DNA of 64,000 nucleotides. It comes from Vicugna pacos (lineage: Eukaryota > Chordata > Mammalia > Artiodactyla > Camelidae). The stretch covers positions 27,975,605 to 28,039,604 of the forward strand of contig NC_133013.1 of the NCBI RefSeq assembly GCF_048564905.1, given 5' to 3'. Positions 13,790 through 27,500 of this stretch are shown one piece after another. Each line of letters opens with the position of its first letter. Position 1 is the stretch's first letter. The notes beneath the pieces were generated by a model. The model was not told where the DNA came from and searched no databases. It was given only the letters and a program-made list of their open reading frames with translations. A program made the position numbers and the translations under genes.

Positions 13790-14110
13790 AAGGAAATTCC
13801 TACACAGGCGACAACATGGATGAACCCTGAGGACATCGTGCTGAGTGCAACGAGCCAGTCACAGAACACGGCGTGAGTGCCCGGACGTGAGGGGCCTGGA
13901 GGAGTCGAATCCAGAGGCAGAAAGAAGAGGGTTGCCGGGGTCGGGGGGAGACGCGGAGGGAGAGCTGTTGTGTAACAGCATCAAGTCTCAGGTTCACAAG
14001 AGAAGGCCGGCCGCACACGGATGCAGACGTGTTTAACGCCGCTGCACCGCGCCCTTTAAAGTGGTCAGGATGGTGCTGCTGTGTGTGTTTTACCACAACT
14101 AAAAGGAAAA
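13790..14110 (+). mobile_element. Old L1 3' region
   Basis: ACATGGATGAACCCTGAGGA followed by GTGCTGAGTGCAACGAGCCA is the usual L1ME/L1MB text near the 3' end, followed by a diverged tail ending TGTTTTACCACAACTAAAAG. It is unusually CpG-rich for such an old copy. Confidence 0.7.
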
Positions 14111-14549
14111 AGGACACATGAGCCTAAGGGCCCTGGACTAACACTTGCCCTTGAGTCGTATTTGACTCCTTCCCCAGTGATACAGAATTCCCCTCAGCTC
14201 TGGAGGCAACAGCAGCCATTCCCTTTCAGGTAATGAAGTTATTAGAAATATAAATGCGTCTCCTCTTTGTTTAAAAAAAAAGAAGCTTGTAAAAACTTTC
14301 TCCGTTGGAGAATGAAAGAAAAGAGAGCCTGGAAAGAAGACAATTACAACTCGGTCCTGACGAGGAGCAGGGCTCTGTGACACCTCAGTGCAAAGAAATG
14401 AAACACCCAGCCTCTGGCTGCAGATCGTAAACCGCTTCCGGAGGGCAGCGCACATTTATCTCTGACAAATACTTTTGTCTACAAGCTCTTCCATGCGAAG
14501 GGAAATTTTACATAAAACAGTCATCTCCAAATACTCTCACTCTGGTGTG

Positions 14550-14745
14550 CCATAACTCAGTGGTTCCCAAATCTAGCGTCGAGTTGCACATCAGAATTCT
14601 CTGAGAAGCCTTAAAAAAATACAGATCCTTGGCCCCACTCCAAACCTACTGGAGCGGGTTACCTCGCAGTGAAGCGAGGACTGTGTATTTTTAAAGCTTC
14701 CAAGGATATTTTTATGTGTAGCCCGTCTGGGGAAATCACTCCGAG
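14550..14745 (+). mobile_element. MER5-type hAT-Charlie DNA transposon fragment
   Basis: CAGTGGTTCCCAAATCTAGC, GCACATCAGAATTCTCTGAG and TGTGTATTTTTAAAGCTTCC are MER5A-like. It is a non-autonomous old DNA transposon. Confidence 0.7.
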
Positions 14746-15390
14746 TGGGGGCAGCGCTGGGAACGGCTGCCTGGGCACATGCTCTCACCTCTCCCCACCC
14801 TCTCAAAATCCCTTTGAAATGACTGAACATAGAAGTGTGAAAACATCACAGCAGCACTGGAAAACCCGGAAGAGCTCCATCCGCAGGCCAGAGCACTGAG
14901 GAACTTCCGGAAGATACAAAGCAGATGGAATCAGTAAAACCCCAAACTGCTAAAGAGCTGGAAGGGAACAGGATCACTGGTAAATAAGTGCTGCCGGCAG
15001 ACCCTCAGAATACTCCCCAGGGTCAGAGGCAGACAGATGTGGCTCAGTTGTCCGGGAATTACTGGAGGGTCTGCTCACAATTTCACTCTCAAAGTGCTGA
15101 CCCTTGAACTGCCCCCAGGTTGGAAATGGTGAGAGAGGAAGGGCAGCGCTTTGGGGGGGGGGTGCATCTGAGCCAGGATGGAAAAGGACCCCATTCCCAG
15201 AGGGCAAGTTGCTTCCACACATCACAAAGGAAAGCCAGCGGGGCGGACATCCTTCCTCCTCCCTCCCACAACCTCTGCAGAGATCCCACACTCATGATTT
15301 GCATTCACAGTGGTATTTCTAACCTACATTGAGGAAGCAAATCCATTTACAAATTCTCATTTATAAATACGAACTGCCGTCCAAAAATCA

Positions 15391-15467
15391 TAGGAAAAAA
15401 GAGAGAGAGAGAGAAAGAAAGAAAGGAAGAAAGGAAGAAAGGAAGGAAGGAAGGAAGGAAGAAAAGA
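15391..15467. repeat. GAAA/GGAA purine microsatellite
   Basis: A pure A/G tract running from AAAAAAGAGAGAGAGA to repeated GGAA units. Confidence 0.95.
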
Positions 15468-18443
15468 ATTTTTGTTTAGTTTAGTTTAAAGACCAAACAC
15501 AGGCATTAACTCAGGGGCGAAAGTCAATTCTAGAAGTCAAAGGAAGCTCTTTAATTCATAAACAAGAATAAGCCATTGGAAAAGACTACAGACAACTCAG
15601 AAGCTAAGCTCACGAGACCAAGAAAAACAGAACAAACCGCGCAGACAGCAGCACCTCGGAAGAGCTGAATAATGGAGTGAACGTGTCTGAAGAGAATTCA
15701 GAATAACCGACTCTCTCGATGAGCCACAGAACACTTTTCTCAGGCTGGTCATTACAAAATGTCCCTTGGTAGGCGCCTCCGGCACTCTGGGGGCTGGAGG
15801 AGGGCCTGGGGTTGGTGCGGGGGTAGCGGAGAGGGAGGGCCAGGGTCTCCTCGCAGGCCTCCCGAGGGTGGACCTGGTGAGCCCGCTCCGAGCCTTCTGC
15901 AGCAGCCTTGCCCAGGCTGTGCCCCTCACCTGCGACGTCCAGGTCCCCCTCACTGCACTAAGGTCCGCCCCACTCAGAGCCCAGCCCAGGGCCCGCTCCC
16001 TCCGGGAAGGCTTCCTTCGCTGCCCTTCCCCAGGCTGGCTGACACTTCCTGGGAGCCCTGCGCAGCACCGCAACTGAGCTGACCGCGCTGTACCACGATG
16101 ACCTGTTAGTGACTCTGTCTTCCTCATGCTCTGAGGGAAATTTTAACCAGAGGCACTGGTTCTGTTCAGATACACAGACGTCCTCTAAATACACCTTGCA
16201 TGTCTGCTGGTAGAACTAAATGCCCTGTTCTAACATCTGCCGGAAAACACACAGCAATGGGTCTATCCACGTCGAGTGCAGGCACCTATTCGTCCCCAGT
16301 TGGCGCTCTCTGAATTCAGTAGGGTGCTGTCACATTTTGGAACTCTCTAAGTTTCCACCAGCTACCTGACAGTTCCCGCAAATGGACCGCTAAGAATTCA
16401 GCGCCTCGGCAGAAACCTAGGCAGCCCGGCCACGTAGCAGTCAGCACCGTGCCGTCTCCCCAGAACGGACGTGTTGTTGCATGTGTCCATCTGCTGGGTG
16501 CTATCTGAGAGCTACCCAGAGAAAGCCCCAAAGGCACGTTCACCTCTGTGCTGCGGTTTCTCCTCTTCTTGTGTGTCACTCCTGGGCCACTGACCTGCAA
16601 AATCAGGCAGCTCTGTCACACCAGGACCATGGCAGGCCGCCTGGGACATGAAAGGACACCGCAGATGGTCTGCGGTCCCAGCTACCTGGGATACGTGTGC
16701 CTTGAGGAAAGCGCACAGAAATGTCTTCAAGGCTTGCACTCTCCAATTTTTTCCCCTAGATCCAACATATTCTCTGTACCATCTCCTGGACCACCTGCAG
16801 CTACAGCAACAGCAGACAACGCCCTTGACCCAAAAGGAGGTTCTCTGGAAGCTCTAGCGGCGGGGAAGGGCTACGCCTACGCCTACGCAGAAACACAGAG
16901 CAACTGATTACATGAACGCCTGGACACTGCTGACGTCCTTCTAGCTCAATTTCTGGAAATTACACCTTTTAAAGAAAGTCATAAATATTAATCCCATTAA
17001 TCATATCTTTATTTTGCTGGGGGAGGTGAAACTCCTTTCCAGGTTGGGAAGAAAATTCCCTTAATACAGGCAATTAAGATCGACTCCCTACAGAGCCGGG
17101 AGTCCAGAAGTCCAGGTACCCTGGGGACCCAGGAACGTCAGAAGCCCTGGACACCCACATCTGTATCTCCTTCTAAATTATCCCCCATAAGCAAGACAAG
17201 GAGTGAGAGAAGTAGGTGCCACCATACACGGAGGAACCTAGGGCTTTGCAGCACCTCGAACAGCGGATATTGTGAGACGTGAGAAACAACATACTGTGAG
17301 AAGGAGAAACTATGCTCTCAAAACAGTTGTTGATGGTCGTTAGGCAGGAGTTTCCTAAAGAAAACTGAGTGTCCCTTCCACTGCCGTTGAAAATAAATCC
17401 TACTCCCCCAACACAGCTGAAAGGCGTCTGGAACGGCGTCCAACACACGCCGAAAAGAATCTCAGAAGTCTCTCAGAAACGTTAACATTTCTTTCCACAG
17501 AAGATAAAACAGAAAAAGATGAAGGGTATTTCCTTTGAAATAACGCTATATGCAGAGCTCACCATCCAGATTCAACCTCTACCTTGTAGAGACACAGCAC
17601 AGGGACACGGGGTAACACAGGAAAAAGATGCAAACAGAAAACGCACAAAAGCCCAACCGGTCTCGAATCATCAGAAGCACAGACCTAGCGCTCAGGAAGG
17701 CACGTGCTCTAAACTCTTCCACACTTAATTCCTAACCCTCCTATGAAAGCAGGTTCAAAGAACAGTCCTGAAGTGAAACTACAGCTCTAGGGGGCGAGGC
17801 GGGAGAGAACCAGGAGGGGACCGCTGCTCCGCCTGCTCTGAAAAGCCCGGCGGCACGTCTCAGCTCGGCTCTGCCATCTCCCACCCTGACGCTGAGTGAG
17901 ACTTCATCGCAATACAAATCTTTGGAAAACAAAATGCATACACGTATACATCCTAATACACAGTCTCTCAGCTGCGTTCGTCCCGAGCAGGGCTGCCAAG
18001 TTCGGAGTTATGGCCGAATTAGCAAGTGGCTTAGCAGCCAGACAGCCTGCCACGTCAGAACCGCTTAGGAGCCACGCAGATCACAGGTGATGATTTACAA
18101 AGAAATTCTAATCCAGCTGCCTAGTGCAGTAAGTGTCACACAAAGGACAGCCAGATACGTGTCAACATTCCCATGTCCATGTTTTACAAAAGAACACGAC
18201 CAAAGGTATAATTATAAAAAGGACACACTACACTAATCCCATCATTTTAGCTTTAGAGGCACTGATACACACCGGCGCTTTGTTTCTCCACAAAGAACTT
18301 TGTCACAGGCGGCTCCATCATTTTCCAGTTCAAAATCTTCCATGTTAATAAAATTCCCCAAGGTATTTACAGTCTGAATTTCAAGCACCAGAACCCACAC
18401 AATCAAGTGACTAATACATGACAAGCTGGGAGGTTCCACTTAC

Positions 18444-18505
18444 GTTGATATATTGTTGAAGCTGAGAAACAGACGCTGGAGGCAGGGCAAATTATCCACA
18501 TCTCT
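18444..18505 (-). CDS. LRRC49: LRRC49 coding exon 8 (residues 238-257, last exon in window)
   Basis: Encodes RDVDNLPCLQRLFLSFNNIS plus two bases of the next codon, the seventh leucine-rich repeat. The acceptor is CCTTCTAG and the donor AC/GTAAGT. One residue (R for H at the tenth position) differs from human. I looked through 1-18443 on the minus strand for the next human exon (containing DITFDGNPIAQESWYKHT) and did not find it. Confidence 0.92.
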
Positions 18506-21500
18506 CTAGAAGGAAACAGAAAGCAAAAATCTATCAGCTGAAAGGAAAAAGAAAATTATAATTGTCTTCTTGCTCTGCTGCTGAAATAGAGTCATTTCTA
18601 TTCACTGCAGCCTTGCTAGACCACTGATCTCTGCCGGACACTGAGCTCCATCCTCCTTCACTGCAGACTAAATGGGAGGGCTCAGTACATCCGCAGAACG
18701 AGCTGCACCACTTGCAAGGTAAAAGCTCCGAGAACAGAGGAGACGCTGCTGCTGGCCTCTTCGAGCATGCTTTTGGGAAAGGAGCCAAAGTGCTACTTCA
18801 GCATTTCAACTGTGGCACAAATACAGTATGACCAAACATTTGTTAAAAGTCACTTTTAAAAGGAAGCCTTCCAAACGCTTTAAATTTTAAATTTATGCAA
18901 CTGGCTTTCCAAACAGTACTGAGAATTTCAAAGCTATTAACCTCACTGTTCCCAAACCCTCTGAAATACACCACCCAGTTACAGATGAACCAAAACACCG
19001 ACAATTCCCCCGTCAAACTGAACAATCATAATGAGCATCCCTGAAGGACACGGTAAGGGCAGTCCCCAGCCTCAGCAAGAATCAGAGGCCCTTATAATTG
19101 GGAATCGACACTGTTCCGTTCGGTGCAGCACCCCAGGGCAAAACACTGCTGCTTAAACATAGTTACCCCTAGCAAATACTGAAATGCTTTGGCTCAAATG
19201 ATTTTTTTTAAATCACAAAGCTACCTAATTTCATTAATTGAAAAGACACAAACCTTCTGAGAGGCATGACACAATCTGGAGCACCAGAATCTTAAGAGGA
19301 AGCTTAGTAACTGCTTAGGCCGCAAGCCCATCATTCACATGAGGACAAGCAAACAGCTGAAGCTGCTGCAGCGACGGGGCGGGAGCGGGCTGGGCAGGTG
19401 ACCCAGGATGCACACTGGCCCAGGGGCCGAGACGCAACCAGACTCCTGTCACCCTGACTTCTAAGACTCTGCTCTTTAAAATACCACACACACTGGCCCT
19501 TCTCGTGTAAGTGTTTCTTCATTTTTAAAGGCAGTATCATTTGCAATAATCCCTCATTACATGGGATTGAATGATGCTAACACAACTACACACACTTCAC
19601 ATATTATCGTGAACAATATTTCAGCCCAAAACTTGTTTTACTGTTTCCATAAGTCATCATCTTCTTTCCTCCCTCCTCTTCTTCCTCCCTTTTAAAACTA
19701 CCATTTCCAAGACCCCAGTAAAATTTAGGCAATGTATTGAAATTACAGACAAGCTCAGCCTTTCCAAAAACAGTTCATTTATCTATTTTCAAAAGCTTGT
19801 TATACAAAGAAAATATAAGTGACAGAGCTGTGGCCGAGCCATGTCTCGTTCGTTTTCGAGAGGAACAGGAGAAGTGAACCTGGCTTAAGACATTGCCCCG
19901 TACGGCTTCCCTCTGCGCCATTCTCCAGACTTCCCTCAAACCCTCAGAGCCTCATCCATGCAAGATGAACACAGCTACCAGGGATGAGGGCCCGCCTCGG
20001 GGGACCATTCACTTGGCATCACCATTCACAGGCCCAGCCCTGAAAAGCCTGCTCCATGGATGTGACCACAGTCTGCAGAAAGCAGGCACGCTGCCCAATT
20101 CCCCTCCGTGGGCAACAGGCTCTGCATGGCGGCAGACTCCTTGTATCAGCTCCGCCAGCTCCGTCTCTGATATTCCCGCAAGTGGTGGGGGGTGCCGAGT
20201 GATGGGCCAGTGGGGGGGCTCTTTTTATTCCAGGGCCCTATGTTCCAAAGGAAATGGTAGCTTGAAGTTTGGAGTCACAACCAGCTTGAAAGCCCCCCTC
20301 TGTAATCCTGAGGAATCTCTTCTCCTCAGTTCTTCCTGGATTCTACCTGAGATATTCCTGGGCACAAGCACAGTTTGCTGACATCTGACTGGGAGAAACT
20401 GAGGAGCAGCAGCCTGAATCTCCTTTGAATCGAGGCACCTTAAAAAAAACACACTTGTCTCTTTGAGCCCAGGCCTATCACCTTCAGAGACTAGACCACA
20501 GATACCTCTTAAGACATAATTTGTTGCTATTAAAATATAAACTCAAATTACATCAGACTACAATTTACGAGAAAAGGGTTTTTTTTATTTATATGACTAT
20601 AGCGCTTTGTATTTATCTTCATTTTAAAAATAACATTTTACCAGAAGTCTTCGCCAAATTTTCAAAATTATTAACTATCAATATCTGATAGAGCTTTAAA
20701 AAATATTCACAAGTTGAAAAACTAAAAATCAAAATCAACTACATGTACCTCGAACCCATTTTAGTAGACAGCCTTTCCAGAACTTTAAAAAGCAAAATAA
20801 TTACTGATAATCATTTTTGTTGTTCCAAATTTCATTTCTATAGGAAAATTATAAATTTCTTTAATTTTTCTAGCAATTCCAAGGTATACTTTGTAATAAA
20901 TTTCTAGCATTACAATAGACAAAAAGAAAACATCCTATTTATCATCTCAATTATGTTAGAGACGGAGGACAGAGGGCTCCAGAAGGGGCATCTCCAAAGG
21001 GAGACAATGAAACAGATTACCTGAGAATCTGCCCATACAGCGAGGGATTTTAGAGATCGGTTGGGGAGTTTAGGCATTAATTAATGGTACTTAAATAGAA
21101 CCCTCAATTAATGGGAGAAGTGAGACAGTTATTAAAGCCAGAGAAAACAAGAGTTGAATTTGACAGTCCAGTGTGTACTCTGGAAAACTCATCTTGCTGT
21201 TCCAGACAATCCTAATCTACTGTGTCATAAATTCATCAACCTGAAGTCACTGTACTGAAAGACCCATCTTAAACTGGACCCCCAAGAAATCTCAAAAATA
21301 AGTATCTTGCTTTGGCCCTTGAAGACACGACGAAGACCAAGTGCAGGCAGTGCGCTCACTCGTCAGTAATCAGCTCAGCTTTTCTTCGTCCACAGCTTAT
21401 TCTGGTGCTATTTTGGGGAAGCCAGCACTCAACAATCTGCTTATCCAAAACGTGTAATTATTTTAGAACGATGGGGAAAGGGGAAATAAGGGGTTAAAGA

Positions 21501-24500
21501 TAATATAAGAAAGCTAAATCCTTATAACTTTGAGAAAAAGTCAGAACATCTATTTCATTAGCAAATGTTAACCCTTCCCAGTAGTCCTTTCCCGGAGGCG
21601 CCTGCTCCCGAGCGGGGCCGCCGCTGGGAGGCAGTCATGCGCACACACTTAAGAGAAGGAAAAGAGGAGGAAGTACGATACTTGCATACAGGGAAATACT
21701 CATAACTCAACTGTTAGCCTGCTCACACTGTCAACTTTATTATACTTAATACAGCACTATTCTGAGAATCACATTCAAAATATTTTTTGAAGACTCTGAA
21801 CCAACTTATATATTTAAAAATATAATCCTTTAAAAACAGACTTAAAAATTACTTACTACAAGATTACTGAGGATTATAATTCCTTATTTTTCAAAAGAAT
21901 AATGACTTGCCATTTGAGAAACATGCTTGTCCTACTCAGCTCAGACTCTGATTTCTACATTCCTAAACTTCACGAAAGAACCAAATGATTCAGCAATCTG
22001 ACCATGCGCAGAATGTCTAGTCCTGGAGCTATTTTTGGACCAGCCTCCTGCAGAGGACAAGGAAGAAGCAGGGCGAAGGTGCTGGCACGTGTCAAGGAGG
22101 ACAAAGAAGACCATGATAAAGACACAGCCACTCTCAGTGTGACCTATTCTGTTATACAAGAAAGTTAGTGGAAAAATATATAGGGGTAGTCATTTTAATT
22201 TTGAGAACTAAAAACAGATTTATTAACAAACATTAAATAAGTTTGGAAAAAACAAAGAAAAAAGTATTCTTTTTTATAAAAAGGTTTACTAAGTTAATTC
22301 CAAAATAACTACTTGCTACAGCCATCACCTTGTAACACAATGAAGAATAACGTGTGTAAACCCTCATATCAGCAGCTCTAACCACACATGTACACGCCAT
22401 GACGAAATGTCCACTTTCTGCCTCTATCACCCAAAGGCAGTAATATGCGTATCTGCTTTTGATATTTATTTACTACCCACTACATGGCAACAGATATCAG
22501 TTCATCTAATTGCAAGCTACTCTCAGTCTTATTTTCTTCTATATACTGTGTAATTCTCCCCAAAATAAAAAGAAACAAAAAACCAGACTAGTAAGTAGGC
22601 ACTGGTGCTTTGACTGCAGAGATTAACAGTCTCTATAATCTAGAAGAGCTAGATATAATAGCTATGAGGGAAATAGAAAAAGCCTCAATTTCATACCCAT
22701 AGGCTTTCCCTCATTTAAATTTACATCACATGCATGATCTAACAAGACTCCTTGTTAAAAATGGTCCTTGGCATTCACGCCCCTACCACTCCTGGCAAAA
22801 CTCTCTGGAAAGACACAAACACAGCTCAGGCTTTATGGCATTTGGACTACTCCAAAATGACTCACCTACGGAAAAAAACTACCACGAGCAAGAGTCGGCA
22901 GAAATTTCAGGCAGCAAATGTAAAACTTTCTATTAAGAAAATAGAAAAACTTGATAAAGACTATGGAATATCTATGTTTAAGATTATTAGAGAAATAAAA
23001 TGAATCAAAACATGAGAAAAATAAGGTGTTATAAATAGAGATTTAGGTATTTTTTTTTAATCCACGTAGAACTTTTAGAAACAAAAAATTGTGGTAGTTA
23101 TTAAAAACTCAATGGGTGGACTGAAAATCAGATTAGACAAAACTGAAGAGGAAGTCAGTGAACTGAAAGACAGCATTAAAGAAGTAAAAATAATGCAGAG
23201 ATGTAGCAGAGAAAAATAAGAATGATGGAATTCTAAGAAACAAAGACTAGAATAAGAAGGTCCATGCCATGTCTAGCAGGTGTTTAAGAAGTAGAAAAAG
23301 AGAAAGTACACTTGCATAAAAAAGTCATTGAACTATACAGTTAAGATTGTGCATTTTCATAGGGAACTATACTCAATAGCTTGTAATAACCTATAATGAA
23401 AAAGAATATGAAAAAGAACATATACATGCATAACTGAATCACTACGCTATACACCAGAAACCAATACAATATTGTAAATCAACTATACTTCTAATTAAAA
23501 GAAAATTTTTTAAGATTGTGCATTTTACTGTATCAAATTATACTTTATTAAAATATGGAGGAAAAGTCTTCACATTTAGAGTCCAACTTCTAAATGCCTT
23601 TTTAACTAATAACGCCCATGCTTTTCACACAATATTGTCTTCTGTGCCATCAAGAACATTGATGATGTCATGTATCTTAACATATGCTCTCTTACTATCA
23701 CAGGATTTTCTTCCAAGCTACTAATACCCACTCTTACATACTAATATTGTTAAGGTAAAGAAACACTAGTGCCATGATCTGAATGTGTCTCCTCCAAATT
23801 CATGCACTGAAATCCTAGCCAAAGATGATGGCTATTAGCAGGTGGGACTTTGGGAGGCACTTAAGTCACGAGCGTGGAGCCCTCACGAACAGGATCTAAA
23901 AGAGACCCTACAAAGCTCTCTAGCCTTGTCCACCAGGTGAGGACACAGAGAGAAGGCACCAGCTCTGGGCCGGGAGGAGGGCTCTCACCCAAGGGCGAGC
24001 ACGCGGGCACCCTGGTCTGGGGCTCCCTGGGCTCTGGGACCGCAAGAAGCAGATCCCTGCTGTTTGCTAGCTGCCCTGTCTGCGCTGCTTTGTGGCAGTG
24101 GCACAAACGGACCCAGACACACCATTAATTATCCACACAGCTTCTTGTTGCTTTGAAATTTCTTTTGCCTATTCCAAAAAGTCTGCTCAATCTCTCCTGC
24201 CTTCAGCTGCACTTCTCGGCCTGCGATAAGCAACCTCTCTGAACCCATCTCATTAACAAAACATAACACAGTTTTGCCAAACATGGTTATTTTCCTGTTA
24301 AAGTATTTGACTGTTAATCAGCAAGAAAATGTGAAATTACAGTCATTCCTTCAATGAAAAGTATTTTCACTAATATTAAATTTAAGTTTTTGCTGTTCTA
24401 TTTCCATGCCTTTCTGAATGTTTCATTTCAATGCCAAATCATGGTGTAATCTTTTAAAATACATTTTGAAGAGTGATTAAACTCAAAACATGTAACACCA

Positions 24501-27500
24501 ACAAATGAAATGACAGTAACAGAAACAGTCATAACCAAGCTCCCTCGTGTGCAAGCAATGCAGGCGCTGCAGGCTGTCCTGTGTAGTTTTAAGACGCCAT
24601 GTATAGATCGTGAGGCATAGCCAGATTTCAGACTTGTTGAAATATGGAAAAATGCAGGTCCCAAACTGGTCAAATTTGATGTTTCCACATCTACACCCAT
24701 CATAGTGAGTCTGAGGGCTTCAGAAAGAAACCTTACAATCTTAAAAGCAAACAGAGAGAAAACGACTGCCTTCAAAAATGATAGCAAACAGTTTAATGAC
24801 AATAGGAGAAACCAGAGACAGTGGAACATGAGCGTCAGACACCTTGGAGAAAGACAGCTGGCGACCCAATCAATCAGGTATGAGTCATAAGTAAAAGCAA
24901 AACAGTCACATTGCTGGACAAACAAAAACTGAGAGAGCTTACTACCAGCAGAGTCATCTTAAATGAACTTTATCCAAATTATATATTTTGGGAGGAGGGG
25001 TGAACCCAAACAAGCATGTGGGTGAGTCCAAATAAGCAACGACTCAAAATACCTAATCTGGGGAGTAAAGAGATGAAAAGGAAATACTAGGCAGCAACAG
25101 TGTGCAAAATGGGAGGGGGAGAAGACGGGGTAGGGACGTGTGTTAACACTGTAATTTAAGTCAAGTGTGTTTTAAAATGTTAAGAGTAACCATTAAAGGG
25201 AAGGAGAAGAACAGAGAAAACAGAAAACACTAACTCGAAATCAGACACAAGAGAAAAACAGCACAGGAAAAACAGGACAAACAGAAGGCACGGGGTAACG
25301 TCAGTGACACATCTAAACACGTCAGCAATCACAATGACTGTGCCAGACTGAAGCCTCCGGCCAGAAGACACAGCCCAGGCCGCAAATGCAAAAGGAAGCT
25401 GTGTGTTCTTTACAAGAGAAAAGCTGAAAGTTAAACAACACTTAGCATGATTCACTGAGAAGAACCCAGCATCACTACTGCTAATCTTCCTGCCAAAACT
25501 ACATAAACTGAATCTAATCATGAGGAAACAGACAAGCACAAGTTGAGTAACATTCTACAAAATAATAAGCCAATATTTGAAAATGTCAATGCCAGGAAAT
25601 GCAAAGAAAGAGTCAGGTGCTTCCAGATCAGAGACAACTGGGGAGACGTAGAAACTGAATGCAATGCGTGATCTTGGATTTTCTTGTGCTATAAAGGACA
25701 CTATGGAGATAACTGGGAAAATCTGAATGGGATCTGCAGATTAGATATCAGCGTCATATCATTGTTAACATTCTGACTTTGATAACAGTAATGTGGTTAT
25801 GTGACAGAATTTCTTGCTTTCAGGAAATATATATAAAGTACATGAAGATAAAGAGGCATTATGTCTCCAACTTATTCTTAAATGGCTCAGAAAAAATATA
25901 TATACATATATACACTGAGAGAGAGAGACTGGTAGATACAGAGAGAAGGGAAGAAAGAGAATGATCGAGAGAGGAGAAAGCCAAGGCACTGAGAGGTCAT
26001 CATTTAAGGACTCGGACTGAAGGGTGATGGGAATTCTTCACACTATTGTTGCAACGGTTTCTGAAATGATGACAAAATTAAAAATTTTTTAAAGGTTAAG
26101 GGATCAAAAAGATATACCAGGAAAAAAAATCACCAAAAGAAAACTGATATTAACATTTGATAAAACAAATGTTAAGACAAGAAGTTTTATTTTTCAGCTT
26201 CCTGATATCCAGTGCAAACTGGGAGCCGTGCTTGGCACACAGCCCATGCCCATACAGTGCTCACTCGGGGAAGGAGCTACTAATAAAGACAGTTAGTACA
26301 ACATGATGAAAGAAACAATCCACCAGGAAGACACATCAGTTTAAAATCTGTAAGTACCTAGAACCATAGCTTTAAATACTGACCACATATTAGGCGGATA
26401 CACTGATAGCCAGTATTGACTATAAATATTGACAGCACACTGGGCAATAAAGCAAACCCCAGCAAACTGCAGAGAACCAATTACATATAATCACACTCAC
26501 TGGCCAAACGGCAATTAAATCAGAAAAGATGATGAAAAAAAGGGTAAGAAATCCATTCATATCAACAAGTTTAAATATATATCTAAATATGCATTTGGAT
26601 CAAAGAAGAAATCATAATACAACTTAGAAAATATTTAGAACTAAATTATAATAAAAATACTAAATTTCAAAACTTGTGTGAGGAAGCTGAAGTGGTTGTT
26701 AGAGGGGAATGTACAGCCTTGTGTGATTACATCAGACAATAAAAAACTGAAAGCTAATATACCAAATATCGAACCCAAAACTTCAGAGAGAAAAATTTTA
26801 AAATAGAGGAAACAAGAAAGATATGAACAATAATCAATAAAATAACATTTTTAAAAGCTGTCAGAGAGGTTTAACAAAGCCAAAAGCTGCTTCTTTGAAA
26901 CCACCAGCAAAACAAACAAGCCTCAGGCAGCACTGATCAGGAAAAAACAGTAGGTAAGTATTATCAGACGTGACAAGGGGTTGGAATGACTACAGGAAGA
27001 GCAGCCAGAAATAGAATAAAAAAGAATTCAGATGAAGGGAAACTACAACATATCAAAACCAATGTCCACTATTATACTGAGTCAGCGGTTCACAAGATAA
27101 ATTCCATCAAAATATTCAAGGAACAGGTCATCTTCATCTCATACAAGTTGAGGTTTTTAGTAGGTAGGAAACCAAAATAAGGAGTCACAGAATATTAAAA
27201 TAGGAAGCACTCTCCAATTTATTTTATGAGGCTAGTATATGACCTCAATAACAGAAATAACAGTAAGAAGTCACAAGCCAATATTCATTTATTATAACAG
27301 ATTTTAAATATTTGAATCAAATATTAGCAAACAAAAAGGAATGTGTATGAAATATAGCACATAATATAAACACTGACCCAAAATGCTACAATGAGTCATC
27401 ATTATAAAAATCTTTTAATTTTCAAAATTAATAAATTAAAGAATCCATATGATCGATCTAAGAGTCTCAGAAATATCATTTAACAAAACTCAACAACGAT

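Larger units (their letters stand above)
1..18443 (-). other. LRRC49: LRRC49 intron 8, partial (at least 18.4 kb)
   Basis: No exon was recognised. It contains an unidentified GC-rich edge block (1-1300), a reverse MLT1-type LTR (2500-2850), an L2-like scrap near 3550-3660, an ERV1-like solo LTR (about 3716-4175), HAL1-like sequence (about 4500-5560), CA repeats, a GC-rich patch around 6540-7090, L1 3' ends (12180-12590 reverse, 13790-14110 forward), a MER5-type fragment (about 14550-14745) and a purine-rich microsatellite. The stretches 7.2-12.1 kb and 15.5-18.4 kb show nothing I can name. Confidence 0.65.
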
